Shown piece by piece: positions 17,586-26,402 of a stretch of 61,486 bases of DNA. The stretch covers positions 1-61,486 of the forward strand of contig JABDKO010000057.1 in NCBI GenBank assembly GCA_013002165.1. Direction: 5' to 3'. This DNA is from Rhodothermales bacterium. GTDB taxonomy: Bacteria > Bacteroidota > Rhodothermia > Rhodothermales > JABDKH01. A model generated the notes under the pieces. That model was not told the DNA's origin. It made no database searches and saw only the letters and a list, made by a program, of their open reading frames with translations. Both the position numbers and the translations under genes were made by a program. The stretch's first letter is position 1, and every line of letters starts with the position of its first letter.

Positions 17586-17918
17586 ATGCCCTATCCTAGC
17601 GTTTCAGACGACGGTTCGGCGGTCGTTCTGGATTTGCACGGAGCAACCGTCACCCACGGTATTGATCTTTTCGTGCGTGCCCTTACGTTATCCCACCAGC
17701 GTGGAAGAACGACACTAAAGGTGATCCACGGGACCTCCACTTCAGAGTACAGTTCTGACAGGCGGACTATCAAACATGAATTGATTCGGACGCTTGAATC
17801 GGGGCAACATGGGTCAATGATAAGTTCGATGTATGAGTCCGACGGATACACAATCATCGGTTTGCAGCCGGGTCAAGTATCCTCAAACAAAATTACACTT
17901 CGGGAAATCGATAACTAG
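17586..17918 (+). CDS. Smr-domain-like small protein
   Basis: A 110-aa protein. LDLHGATVTHGIDLFVRAL (about 15-33) followed by TTLKVIHGTS (about 43-52) is the Smr signature: an LDLHG motif, a helix, then a beta-strand ending in HGxG, here HGTS. Stand-alone Smr proteins can nick or bind branched nucleic acids or mRNA. The last Gly of HGxG is altered, so nuclease activity is uncertain. The ATG at 17586 is preferred because the upstream extension is not Smr-like. It is followed 11 bp later by the C26 hydrolase gene. Confidence 0.65.
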   Translation: MPYPSVSDDGSAVVLDLHGATVTHGIDLFVRALTLSHQRGRTTLKVIHGTSTSEYSSDRRTIKHELIRTLESGQHGSMISSMYESDGYTIIGLQPGQVSSNKITLREIDN

Positions 17919-17929
17919 AGGCGGCAGCA

Positions 17930-18631
17930 ATGGATCAACCGGTTATTGGCATCACCACGTCGTTCGAAGAGGACCAACAGCGCCTCCACCATGGGTATGT
18001 CCGAAGCGTCGAGCGGGCAGGTGGATTCCCGCTCATCATACCGTTTCTGGAGAATGATGAAAACCTTGCCCGGCTGGTATCTCAGATCGATGGACTGGTT
18101 ATTTCCGGCGGACCGGCTATTGACATCGGTTTAATCGGTGACCTGCCGCCTGACCTTCCCGCTACTCCTGAACCGAGGCGCTCAGCTGACCTGAGGGTGC
18201 TTGAATTGTTTCTCGAAAAGAAGAAACCGATTCTGGGTATTTGCTATGGTATGCAACTAGTAAACGCCCTGGCCGGTGGGTCGATTTACGCCGATATACA
18301 GCAACAGGTTGAAGGGATTGGAAATCATAGCTCGACTCGTGGAGCAACTAGTCATTTTATAAACGTTGATAAAGAGAGTGCGTTAGCCTCCATTCTCGGG
18401 GGGACGAGATTCGAGGTTAACACCCGTCATATCCAGGCTCTTGAGAGCCCGGGCACCGACTTTAAGATTAGCGCGCGCGCGGACGATGGAGTTATTGAGG
18501 CCATTGAAAACACGGATGGGACCATTCTCGGTGTCCAGTTTCATCCTGAGCGCATGGATACGATGGTCAAACTGTTCGAGCACCTCGTTCAAAATGCCCG
18601 GAGATCTCGTGACACCGATATGGGCAAATAG
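17930..18631 (+). CDS. Class I glutamine amidotransferase-like gamma-glutamyl hydrolase (peptidase C26)
   Basis: A 233-aa PuuD-like hydrolase. The nucleophile elbow GICYGMQL contains Cys105, and GVQFHPER contains His205 and Glu207, which complete the triad. The N-terminus PVIGITTSF is typical of gamma-glutamyl-gamma-aminobutyrate hydrolases. The purine-rich GAGGCGG just upstream is a fair RBS. It probably removes gamma-linked glutamate from a small molecule or peptide in the cytoplasm; no putrescine-pathway neighbours confirm the substrate. It forms a short plus-strand unit with the Smr gene. Confidence 0.85.
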   Translation: MDQPVIGITTSFEEDQQRLHHGYVRSVERAGGFPLIIPFLENDENLARLVSQIDGLVISGGPAIDIGLIGDLPPDLPATPEPRRSADLRVLELFLEKKKPILGICYGMQLVNALAGGSIYADIQQQVEGIGNHSSTRGATSHFINVDKESALASILGGTRFEVNTRHIQALESPGTDFKISARADDGVIEAIENTDGTILGVQFHPERMDTMVKLFEHLVQNARRSRDTDMGK

Positions 18632-18712
18632 TTTTGCCTTCACAAAAGCCGCGCGTTTGTCCGTCCGATATACGATATTAGGCGACCCGTTCGCCGTTTC
18701 ATAAGGGTCGTA

Positions 18713-20539
18713 ATGAAAATCCATCAGCGTAGAATACACTTTTCGGGCAAAACAGCCGCCTCCGCGGGTGTTTTGATCGCGTGTGTTCTTGTTGCGGGTT
18801 TCGCTTTTGGTAGTGAACTCGAAATAACTGCTGACTCATTCTTCGCCCGTTTTGCAAATCTCGATATTGAAACACCTTCATCTGCGGTTCCTTCCGTGGA
18901 ACGGCAAGGTGCGTTTACGTTCAAACAGTTAGAGAACCACCCTGACAATCTGCATCGCGTTTTTTCGGCTTCACCGAGGCTTGCATTTGCTGGCGACTCG
19001 CTTGCCGGGGCTGTATCGGGGCATTACAAAGACCTTCTTTCCGTCTACCGAATCCGGCAGGGTGTGGATGACAATTTCACGATGCGTGCCATAGACATGC
19101 GAACTGGTGGCCTGATCGGGATTACCACTCTTGACAGTCTTCGAAACCTGTATGAGCAGTCTGGCTACATGGACTGGCAGACTGTCGACCGCGCGCGCCG
19201 TAAAGCAACCACGCAACTCGTCGACGACATCGAAGAGCGCGGCTACGACCGTGACAGCATTGCAGTCAAATGGGGACGCATGAATCAGGTTCTCGAAGCA
19301 CGTCAGCGAGAACTTCCGTACATCGAGTATGAGGTTGCACTTGCACAGTACTTTAACCTGAGTCTTCTTGCGACTGAGATTGGTACGGTAGAAACGTTTA
19401 ACAATGACCGCGTTGTTTCGCGAGTTGGTGCCCGAAGCCGGTATCAAATTATGCCGAGTGTACTTCGCGACTTTGGCATCAACCATTATCGACTGTCAAC
19501 TCGAGGATCAAGAACGATCAGCGTATATGAAGAATGGCACCCTCTCCTCTCAATGGAGGTGTCGATGAAAATCGTACGGGCGTATTCGAATGCTGTCGGT
19601 CACGAAATTCCCGGCATCTCTGCGTATCACACCGGCCCGTTTAACATCTTTCATATCTTCCGGACATTCCTCGAGGAAGCAGGCCCGACCGTTGGACGAT
19701 CAGCAACGACAGAGTTTGCTTACCTGTGGGGTATTACCGACGGCTTCGAGTCTATCCGGACATCATCGTCTTTCAGAGGATACTCTCGTGGATACATCCC
19801 GGCAGGTTACGGATCACTTCGCACCACCGATGAGCTGTCAATAGATACGACGCGGACCCGTCTTGCAGAACGAGTTCGACTCGCTGAAGGATCGCAGGTT
19901 TACCTGTCAGAACTTCTGAATCTTCTGTCCGAGGCAGCACCGGAACTGGATTGGCGCACGGATGAACGTGACTCGACACTATATCAGAAGTTCAAATCAT
20001 TGAACGGCCACATGAACCTCCCTCGTCAGGATGGTTCTCAGATTCCACCGAACGGCGATGCACTCCTTGTTCGAACGGTCAAGGGCAAGCCCGTCCGTAT
20101 CTTCCTGCCCCTCGGCGCATCGGCAGCGATCGCCGAAGCAGGTGTGACCATGTTTGATCCAGACGAAACATTCGAATACAAGCACGAATACTTCGGCAGC
20201 AACCTGGTTCAGGAAAAAACTGTTTGGGATCGCGAGTACGAGCAGCTTGTCGAGGCTGCAGGTCGATTCGAATTCAGCGAAGAAAACCGCTCTACTCTGT
20301 ATGATTTGGTCGCCAAGTTTGAGGAACTCGCTGCCGTCAATCCATCGTACTACCGACGCACACAGTTGGAAATAATCAAGCAACATAGATGGATCTGGCG
20401 GTCAAAGGAATTCGCCAAGCTACTCAATTCTATCGATCAATCTGGTATCGCAGAACGCACTCGTCGATCTTATCCGATGAACGAACTTCGATCGATGTCG
20501 CCGCAACCGGTCCAATCACCGCTTGCTGATACTCCGTAG
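18713..20539 (+). CDS. Secreted lytic-transglycosylase-like protein
   Basis: A 608-aa exported protein with a signal peptide at about 1-35. The central part reads like an SLT/goose-lysozyme fold: a possible catalytic Glu in ATEIGTVETF (near 222-230), then GARSRYQIMP corresponding to the classic AxGLMQIMP motif, and YHTGPFNI corresponding to the AYNaGPGnV motif near 303. The C-terminal third contains LLVRTVKGKPVRIFLPLGAS, possibly a LysM-like or other wall-binding unit. It would cleave or bind periplasmic peptidoglycan. Its 3' end overlaps ppk1 by 24 bp on the opposite strand. The family call is by motif reading and is moderate. Confidence 0.55.
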   Translation: MKIHQRRIHFSGKTAASAGVLIACVLVAGFAFGSELEITADSFFARFANLDIETPSSAVPSVERQGAFTFKQLENHPDNLHRVFSASPRLAFAGDSLAGAVSGHYKDLLSVYRIRQGVDDNFTMRAIDMRTGGLIGITTLDSLRNLYEQSGYMDWQTVDRARRKATTQLVDDIEERGYDRDSIAVKWGRMNQVLEARQRELPYIEYEVALAQYFNLSLLATEIGTVETFNNDRVVSRVGARSRYQIMPSVLRDFGINHYRLSTRGSRTISVYEEWHPLLSMEVSMKIVRAYSNAVGHEIPGISAYHTGPFNIFHIFRTFLEEAGPTVGRSATTEFAYLWGITDGFESIRTSSSFRGYSRGYIPAGYGSLRTTDELSIDTTRTRLAERVRLAEGSQVYLSELLNLLSEAAPELDWRTDERDSTLYQKFKSLNGHMNLPRQDGSQIPPNGDALLVRTVKGKPVRIFLPLGASAAIAEAGVTMFDPDETFEYKHEYFGSNLVQEKTVWDREYEQLVEAAGRFEFSEENRSTLYDLVAKFEELAAVNPSYYRRTQLEIIKQHRWIWRSKEFAKLLNSIDQSGIAERTRRSYPMNELRSMSPQPVQSPLADTP

Positions 20540-22798
20540 TAATTCGGCTGCACCGACGTCAACGTGATAGCCGCTATCGGCTTTTCTCATCAAGTGTTCC
20601 TGGAATCCCTCTTCTTCGTCGGTATTTGAGGGTATGCGCTGCACGTACCGTCCATCCTCACGAAGCTCCCACGATTCACGTCTGTCAGTAATCGCCAGAA
20701 GGAGAATCTCTATTAGTTTCTCTCGCGCGAACTCATCGTCGACCCTGATAGCAGCTTCGACCCGGTCATCCAGATTACGCCGCTGCCAGTCGCCACTGCT
20801 CATGTATACTTCCGGTTCCCCGGAATTTTCAAAGTAGTAGATCCGGGAGTGCTCGAGGAATCGACCAAGGATACTGATGACTGAAATATTATCACTGATA
20901 CCAGGTATTCCCGGTCGCAATCTGCAGTGACCCCGAATGATAAGAGAAATCTGTACTCCAGCTTGTGATGCCTTGTATAACTCATGGATGATCTCAACGT
21001 CGTCGATCGCGTTCATCTTCGCAACGATGGCTCCATGACCTCCGCTCCTGCTTACTGCGGCTTCGCGTCGAATGTTGTCAATGAACCTTTTTCGCATCCG
21101 GTTGGGAGCCACGACGAGCTCATCATACGACTGCTGTGGTGCAAAACCTGTCAGGTAGTGAAAAAGGTTTATTACGTCGTACCCCACGGTCGGGCTGGCG
21201 GTAAACAGACCAACATCTGTGTACAGACGAGCAGTCGTCGCGTTGTAGTTGCCAGTTCCAATGTGACAGTAGCTCCTAAGGCCATCCTCTTCTTCGCGTA
21301 TGACCAGCGTTGTTTTGCAATGCGTCTTGAGACCGACAAGACCATACGTAACATGAACGCCGGCATCTTCCAGCTTTCTTCCCCACTCGATATTATTCTG
21401 CTCGTCAAATCGAGCCTTTACCTCGACCAGCACGGCTACCTGCTTCCCTTTTTCCGCCGCACGCATCAGCGCTGCAACAATAGGCGATTCCTCTGACGTC
21501 CGATAGAGCGTTTGCTTGATTGCCAGAACAGCTGGATCATTTACTGCCTCTTCGATAAAGCGCTGAACGGAGGCATGGAAAGACTCGTAGGGATGATGCA
21601 CAAGCAAGTCGTGCTCGCGAATTACGCCGAAGATATCTTTGGATTGCGTGTTTGATTGATTCCTCAGTCCGAACGGAATTATTGGCGTCCACTCAGGGTA
21701 CCGGTGTTCGGGGAAGTCAAGACCGGACAGTTTCATGCAGCCGGCAAGATCAAGCAACCCGTCTACTGCGTAGACATCAGCATCGTCAAGGTTGAGTTCG
21801 CGCTGAAGAAGATTTTTGACGGCCTCTGGTGCATTCTTGTCAATCTCCAGTCGGACGACGGAGGCAAAACGTCGTTCGCGAAGCTCTTCTGATATCATCG
21901 CAAGAAGATCATCGGCCTCTTCCTCGTCACGTGTAACATCGGCGTTGCGGGTGATTCTAAACGCGTGGACGCCGACAACCTCCATGCCCCGAAAAAGCTG
22001 CTGAACATACGTGGCAATCACCTGCTCGATCGGAACGTAGTTGGTGCCATCCGGCAACTGCACCCATCGACCCTTCGCGAGCGGGACTTTCAAGCGCGCG
22101 AAGTGTGTGGTTTGCTGCTCCGGATTGATGAGCTGGACGGCAAGCGACAGACTTTGATTCGAGATGAACGGGAACGGATGCCCCGGATCTACAGCAAGCG
22201 GCGTCAGAATCGGAAATATGTTTACGTGAAAATATTCCCTGAGCCAATCGAGATCTTCCTGATTCAGATCGCGAATATCGCGAATCTGTACGAGCCCCAA
22301 CTCGGACAGCATTGGCTTTAGCCGCTCTTCCCAGGTTCTCGTCAAAGTGACATGCATAATCCGCATGGCCTGCCGAATCAAGTCCAGCTGCTCCTGCGGA
22401 GTTCGACCATCCGGCGATCTCGACAGAACACCTGCAGCAACCTGCCGCTTGAGACCACCTACACGCTTGCGAACGAACTCATCCAGATTGTTTGCGGTTA
22501 TCGCAACGAACTTGACCCGCTCAAGAACCGGGATTCTGGGATCGAGCGCCTGAAACAAGACCCGCCAGTTAAAGTCAAGCCAGCTGAGCTCTCTGTTGAG
22601 AAATAGAGTGCTCTCTTCCGAATTTTTGTTATAGGGTCTCGGCTCGGTAGCTCTTGGAAGGCTAACCAGTTTATCAGTCTCTTCGGCAGTAGAAGAAAAA
22701 CGAAGCTCCTGGCCCCTCAGTCCGTCTCCGCCGTCTTCAGCGAGGCTGTCAGACAGCAACACTTGATTTATGAAATCACCCTTTCCCTTTGTACTCAT
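20516..22798 (-). CDS. ppk1: Polyphosphate kinase 1
   Basis: A 760-aa enzyme making polyphosphate from ATP. The conserved start LFLNRELSWLDFNWRVL appears near residue 66, so there is an N-terminal extension of about 60 residues without a clear domain. The phosphorylated histidine is in SYCHIGTGNYN (H512), with the second catalytic region following. Motifs EVKARFDEQNNIEW and DDRVEAAIRVDD fit PPK1. The gene lies 15 bp downstream of dnaG on the same strand, so they are likely co-transcribed, and its end overlaps the convergent transglycosylase gene. ppgK, a polyphosphate consumer, is 2.1 kb away. Confidence 0.95.
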   Translation of the reverse strand: MSTKGKGDFINQVLLSDSLAEDGGDGLRGQELRFSSTAEETDKLVSLPRATEPRPYNKNSEESTLFLNRELSWLDFNWRVLFQALDPRIPVLERVKFVAITANNLDEFVRKRVGGLKRQVAAGVLSRSPDGRTPQEQLDLIRQAMRIMHVTLTRTWEERLKPMLSELGLVQIRDIRDLNQEDLDWLREYFHVNIFPILTPLAVDPGHPFPFISNQSLSLAVQLINPEQQTTHFARLKVPLAKGRWVQLPDGTNYVPIEQVIATYVQQLFRGMEVVGVHAFRITRNADVTRDEEEADDLLAMISEELRERRFASVVRLEIDKNAPEAVKNLLQRELNLDDADVYAVDGLLDLAGCMKLSGLDFPEHRYPEWTPIIPFGLRNQSNTQSKDIFGVIREHDLLVHHPYESFHASVQRFIEEAVNDPAVLAIKQTLYRTSEESPIVAALMRAAEKGKQVAVLVEVKARFDEQNNIEWGRKLEDAGVHVTYGLVGLKTHCKTTLVIREEEDGLRSYCHIGTGNYNATTARLYTDVGLFTASPTVGYDVINLFHYLTGFAPQQSYDELVVAPNRMRKRFIDNIRREAAVSRSGGHGAIVAKMNAIDDVEIIHELYKASQAGVQISLIIRGHCRLRPGIPGISDNISVISILGRFLEHSRIYYFENSGEPEVYMSSGDWQRRNLDDRVEAAIRVDDEFAREKLIEILLLAITDRRESWELREDGRYVQRIPSNTDEEEGFQEHLMRKADSGYHVDVGAAELLRSISKR

Positions 22799-22813
22799 GC
22801 TTCAACAGATACA

Positions 22814-24676
22814 TTAATGTTCGACCAGGAACGAATCTGATTCAATGTGTTTTCTAGCTTCAAATAATGACTGCAATTCTTCCTGCAGTGCTCGTACCTC
22901 TGCATCGTCCTTTGCAGCGGTATAAATTCTGTTCTTTAACGCAGCAATTGCTTCAGAGACGCGGTCAAGCTTCAAGTACTTCATGGCACTTATCGCAGAA
23001 GCTCGCATATCCTGATCGCGTTTGGGAACGGTAATGTTCTGCATTCGCTCCCAGTTTAACGATGGTTCATTCTCGGCGACGACTATTTCCGAGACGAGCT
23101 CCCGGACCGCTTCATCCGCAGTTCCATCAAGAAGCCGCTTATTATTAATCGACCCTGCCTCATACATCTGAAGCAAAAGAGAGACGGTTTCCCGTGCCGG
23201 TCCGGGGGAAAACTCGTCAAGGGCCATGTTGCCGAGGATGAGTTCAATCATCGTTTCACCACCCTCCACCATCATGCGAATCAACGACTTCTCTTCGGGG
23301 AGTGGACCGGCCGAATTCGAGGCTTCGCGTACCGCTTGCTGAGACCTTGTTCTGTCAACGGATGCGGACCGCTTCCCGCGGTGACCAGTACGTTTCTTGA
23401 GCTCCTCATGGATGCGAAATTCTGCAAGCCCCAATAGCTCCGCCGCGCGCTGCACGTAGGCATCTCGAACAAGATCGTCCTGCACATGTCGAATGAGCTG
23501 TATTATTCGTCGTTGTCCGGCCGCCGTACCCTCGGGAGTCTGGAAAACACCTTGATCCCTCAGAACTGAATGAGCAAACTGGACGAAGTCTGTTTGCGCC
23601 GAATCGATGTATTTCTTGAACTCTACCGGCCCGATATCCTTTACGTAGGTATCCGGGTCCTCGCCATCTGGAAGAGTCACTATGTATGGAGCGATCCCAA
23701 CCTTTAACGCAACCTCAATGCCGCGGACTGTTGCCTTTACGCCAGCAGAATCTCCATCAAAAAGCATGACAAGTTTTTTGCAGTAACGCTTGATCGCACG
23801 GACCTGCTGATCAGTCAGGGACGTCCCGCTGGATGCGACGACATTTTCAATCCCCGCCTGGTGCAGGGCCAGCACATCCGTGTATCCCTCAACCAGCAGT
23901 GCTTCCTCCGATGTCCGAATAGCACGTTTGGACTGGAATAAACCATAGAGGATGTCGCTCTTATGGTATACGGCCGTTTCGGGAGAGTTGATATATTTCG
24001 CTGACTCCTTTTCGGGGGACATCGTGCGTCCGCCGAAACCGACGATGCGACCAATGGCATTGTGAATGGGAAAGATTATTCGATTACGATATCGATCGTA
24101 GTAGCCCCCAGTGTCTTTTTGAACTACGAGCCCCGCGTCGAAGAGGCTCTTTACAGATACAGCAGCAATTTCAGCATTCTCAATCAGCGAGTCCCAGGAA
24201 TCCGGCGCATAGCCGACTTCGAATTTCTCCAGGGTTTCAGTGGTGAATCCGCGGTCTTGAGTGAGATACTCGAGAGGTGCCGAATGGCGCGTGTCAACAA
24301 GATTACCAGCAAAGAACGCCGCCGCGTGACTCAATGCATTGTATGTGGCTTCGTGCGCGGATTCCTCAGCACTACTCTGGTCGAGTGCCGGAATCTGGAT
24401 ACCTGCCCGGTCAGCTAGAATCCTTGCCGAGTCCGGAAACTCGACTTTCTCGATTGTCTTTACAAACTGAAATACATCCCCGCCCTGTCCGCATCCGAAG
24501 CATTTATAGATCTGCATTCCGGGGTTGACATTAAACGAGGGGGTCTTTTCATTGTGGAAGGGACAAAGACCAACGTAATTCGAGCCGCGTTTCTTAAGGC
24601 GCACATAATCCCCGACGACATCAACGATATCTGAGGCGGATCGAATTTCCTCAATCTTGTCGTCGCTGATAAACAT
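22814..24676 (-). CDS. dnaG: DNA primase
   Basis: A 620-aa primase that makes RNA primers at the replication fork. The CHC2 zinc finger is C38, H41, C59, C62 (YVGLCPFHNEK, KCFGCGQGGD). The catalytic N-domain follows, and the TOPRIM part has LLVEGYTDVLALHQ near 255 and LFDGDSAG near 300. The C-terminal helicase-interaction domain is present but divergent, as usual. The gene is followed closely by ppk1. Upstream is a tiny lipoprotein gene (63-bp gap) and a perfect TAAGTTTG element, which could start the whole transcript. Confidence 0.96.
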   Translation of the reverse strand: MFISDDKIEEIRSASDIVDVVGDYVRLKKRGSNYVGLCPFHNEKTPSFNVNPGMQIYKCFGCGQGGDVFQFVKTIEKVEFPDSARILADRAGIQIPALDQSSAEESAHEATYNALSHAAAFFAGNLVDTRHSAPLEYLTQDRGFTTETLEKFEVGYAPDSWDSLIENAEIAAVSVKSLFDAGLVVQKDTGGYYDRYRNRIIFPIHNAIGRIVGFGGRTMSPEKESAKYINSPETAVYHKSDILYGLFQSKRAIRTSEEALLVEGYTDVLALHQAGIENVVASSGTSLTDQQVRAIKRYCKKLVMLFDGDSAGVKATVRGIEVALKVGIAPYIVTLPDGEDPDTYVKDIGPVEFKKYIDSAQTDFVQFAHSVLRDQGVFQTPEGTAAGQRRIIQLIRHVQDDLVRDAYVQRAAELLGLAEFRIHEELKKRTGHRGKRSASVDRTRSQQAVREASNSAGPLPEEKSLIRMMVEGGETMIELILGNMALDEFSPGPARETVSLLLQMYEAGSINNKRLLDGTADEAVRELVSEIVVAENEPSLNWERMQNITVPKRDQDMRASAISAMKYLKLDRVSEAIAALKNRIYTAAKDDAEVRALQEELQSLFEARKHIESDSFLVEH

Positions 24677-24739
24677 AGGATTTGCGCGTCATTGTATCGC
24701 TTGCCCCCTGAACTCGAATTATTCGCGGGCAAAGTTTGG

Positions 24740-24847
24740 CTAGGTTTGTACCGACTCAACCGGAGCTACCGGTGGCTTGTCGGAGCACTGGCATGAGCTC
24801 AATGTTACCGTAAGAATGCAAACAGTGAGAAACAGAAGTTTTTTCAT
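24740..24847 (-). CDS. Small (35-aa) lipoprotein
   Basis: A complete short gene: ATG at 24847, TAG at 24742-24740. It starts MKKLLF, continues with a hydrophobic stretch and reaches the lipobox TLSSC, followed by a short polar, Pro-rich tail. That is the architecture of entericidin-like or other very small outer-membrane lipoproteins. It lies between ppgK (divergent) and dnaG (same strand, 63 bp downstream). A TAAGTTTG promoter-like element lies 65 nt before the ATG. No Shine-Dalgarno sequence is seen. No homology can be named; the lipobox plus correct signal-peptide layout in 35 codons makes chance unlikely. Confidence 0.6.
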   Translation of the reverse strand: MKKLLFLTVCILTVTLSSCQCSDKPPVAPVESVQT

Positions 24848-24911
24848 TGAAGACCGGGGTGTTGCTAGCGACCGATGTCGCCTCGTTCAAAAAGGTTACC
24901 TATAATACGCC

Positions 24912-24919
24912 CAAACTTA
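24912..24919 (-). promoter_or_regulatory. Perfect Bacteroidota -7 element, TAAGTTTG
   Basis: Exact match to TAnnTTTG on the minus strand, reading toward the small lipoprotein, dnaG and ppk1. No good TTTG is seen 19-20 nt upstream, so support is partial. Confidence 0.4.
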
Positions 24920-24941
24920 CTAACGATCCCGATCGGATAAC

Positions 24942-25688
24942 TTGCATTTTCTTGGAATAGATGTCGGAGGCACTGGAATAAAGGCTGGTCTCGTCGACCT
25001 CGAACATGGTCGCCTCGCATCAGACCGGGTTCGTCTCGACACACCTCGACCACCGACCCTTAGTGCCGTAACTGAGACAATACTTACTATCGTACAAGAA
25101 GTCGATGCCGATGCCGAGCAGATTGGAGTTGCCTTTCCGGCCCGAATCAAACGGGGGATAGTAACCACTGCGACAAATATCGATCCTGCGTTCATCGGGA
25201 CAAACCTGGCTTCCCTGTTGTCTTCGATGACTGGCGCTGATGTGCATGTTTTGAACGATGCCGATGCTGCGGGATTGGCGGAAATGACAATGGGTGCGGG
25301 ACAGGGTCGAAGTGGTGTCGTGATAACAATCACGGTTGGAACCGGACTCGGAACCGCCGTTTTTGTGGATCGAAAACTTCTTCCCGGAACAGAACTGGGG
25401 CACATTCGAATTAAAGGAAAACCGGCCGAAGATTACGCCGCTGACAGCGTTCGCAAAGAAAAGGACCTGTCGTGGAAGGATTGGGCCGGCCGGTTTCAGC
25501 GATACCTGGATCAAATCGAGTTCCTGTTCGCACCAGACCTGATAATTCTCGGTGGCGGTATCAGCAAGGACTCAAAAAAAGTGGAGTACTTCGAGTATCT
25601 GAGTACAAGTGCCGATCTCGCGACGGCTACACTGGGTAACAATGCCGGCATCGTTGGCGCTGCTGCGGCGGCCCGAGACAACCTCTGA
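24942..25688 (+). CDS. ppgK: Polyphosphate glucokinase (ROK family)
   Basis: A 248-aa ROK-fold sugar kinase beginning FLGIDVGGTGIKAG (phosphate loop). ITVGTGLGTAVFVD and the following LLPGTELGHI, then LSWKDWAGRFQRYLD and the late DLIILGGGISKDSKKV, are features of the PpgK subgroup that phosphorylates glucose with polyphosphate (and sometimes ATP). Only a TTG start (24942) is available before an in-frame stop, and it places the first residue just before the P-loop. Its position next to dnaG-ppk1 supports polyphosphate use. A perfect TATAAT (24901-24906) lies upstream but lacks a matching -35. Confidence 0.88.
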   Translation: MHFLGIDVGGTGIKAGLVDLEHGRLASDRVRLDTPRPPTLSAVTETILTIVQEVDADAEQIGVAFPARIKRGIVTTATNIDPAFIGTNLASLLSSMTGADVHVLNDADAAGLAEMTMGAGQGRSGVVITITVGTGLGTAVFVDRKLLPGTELGHIRIKGKPAEDYAADSVRKEKDLSWKDWAGRFQRYLDQIEFLFAPDLIILGGGISKDSKKVEYFEYLSTSADLATATLGNNAGIVGAAAAARDNL

Positions 25689-25690
25689 GA

Positions 25691-26098
25691 TCACGATATA
25701 CGGGACCGATCGCCAGTCAGGTAGTCTCCAAGTCCCCACTCTTCCGCAATATCTGTGATAAAACGTACCTCCTCTGGATATACCAGCCCGTCCGCGGCGG
25801 CTATATCTGCCAGATCTTTCAGAATTGTGGCCAGCTCCTCGGTCGTCGACACTGCAGACAACGACGCAATACTACCCTCGACCATCTCATATACCGTCTG
25901 AGACACATACATAAGCATAACCTCGTCGAAGACCTTTTCAGCGTCTTCGGAGTCGTCCGCTACATGCTGCTTAAGTAACTCCCTGACGAGTGTGTATTCC
26001 GACGGGTCAATTTCGTCATCTGTACCGTGCATACACGCCAGAAAGATCAGACCAATATCGTGTAGGCGGCTCCAGCCACTATTTGCCATAACGCTCAT
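25691..26098 (-). CDS. TerB-like protein
   Basis: A 135-aa mostly helical protein. DIGLIFLACMHGTDDEIDPSE near the start and LADIAAADGLVYPEEVRFI near 103-121 form the paired acidic helix-loop units of the TerB/TerB-like fold, which can bind metal and occurs in stress-response proteins. Start 26098 (MSVMANSGW) is preferred, with 26089 (MANSGW) as an alternative; the frame is open to 26188, but that extension is non-helical and contains overlapping hairpins. The gene is convergent with ppgK, with only 2 bp between stop codons. Confidence 0.65.
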   Translation of the reverse strand: MSVMANSGWSRLHDIGLIFLACMHGTDDEIDPSEYTLVRELLKQHVADDSEDAEKVFDEVMLMYVSQTVYEMVEGSIASLSAVSTTEELATILKDLADIAAADGLVYPEEVRFITDIAEEWGLGDYLTGDRSRIS

Positions 26099-26402
26099 TT
26101 TTGTTGTTCCGCCGGAAGGTACCTCTTTACGTGGTACGTGGCAAAGGTTGCCACAACCTTCTACCCGGCCGTTCAGCCAAGCGGACACGAATTAGTCAGC
26201 GAACCGGGCCTTACGGCGATGTGGATAACTTTGAAGATTTTTTTTGATCGCTCTGTTATTCCCCTAAAACGCTTCTTTACAGCACTTTATGGATAGCGAG
26301 AAGGCTCGGTATATAGCACCGCATTGATGAAGCCGACTTGTGGGCACCATTTTTGAACCGATAGAATTATAAGATTCGATCACCATATGGAGAGGTGATA
26401 GT
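26099..26402. other. Intergenic region with hairpins, a DnaA box and AT-rich tract
   Basis: A 304-bp divergent region. It holds two mutually exclusive perfect 7-bp hairpins (26138-26154 and 26144-26160), one perfect DnaA box on the minus strand (TTATCCACA, plus-strand 26220-26228) followed by an AT-rich run, and the SD of the 54-aa gene at its right end. No further gene is seen. Confidence 0.6.
26389..26398 (+). promoter_or_regulatory. Strong Shine-Dalgarno of the 54-aa gene
   Basis: GGAGAGGTGAT ends four bases before ATG 26403, closely matching the anti-SD complement AGGAGGTGAT. Confidence 0.75.
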
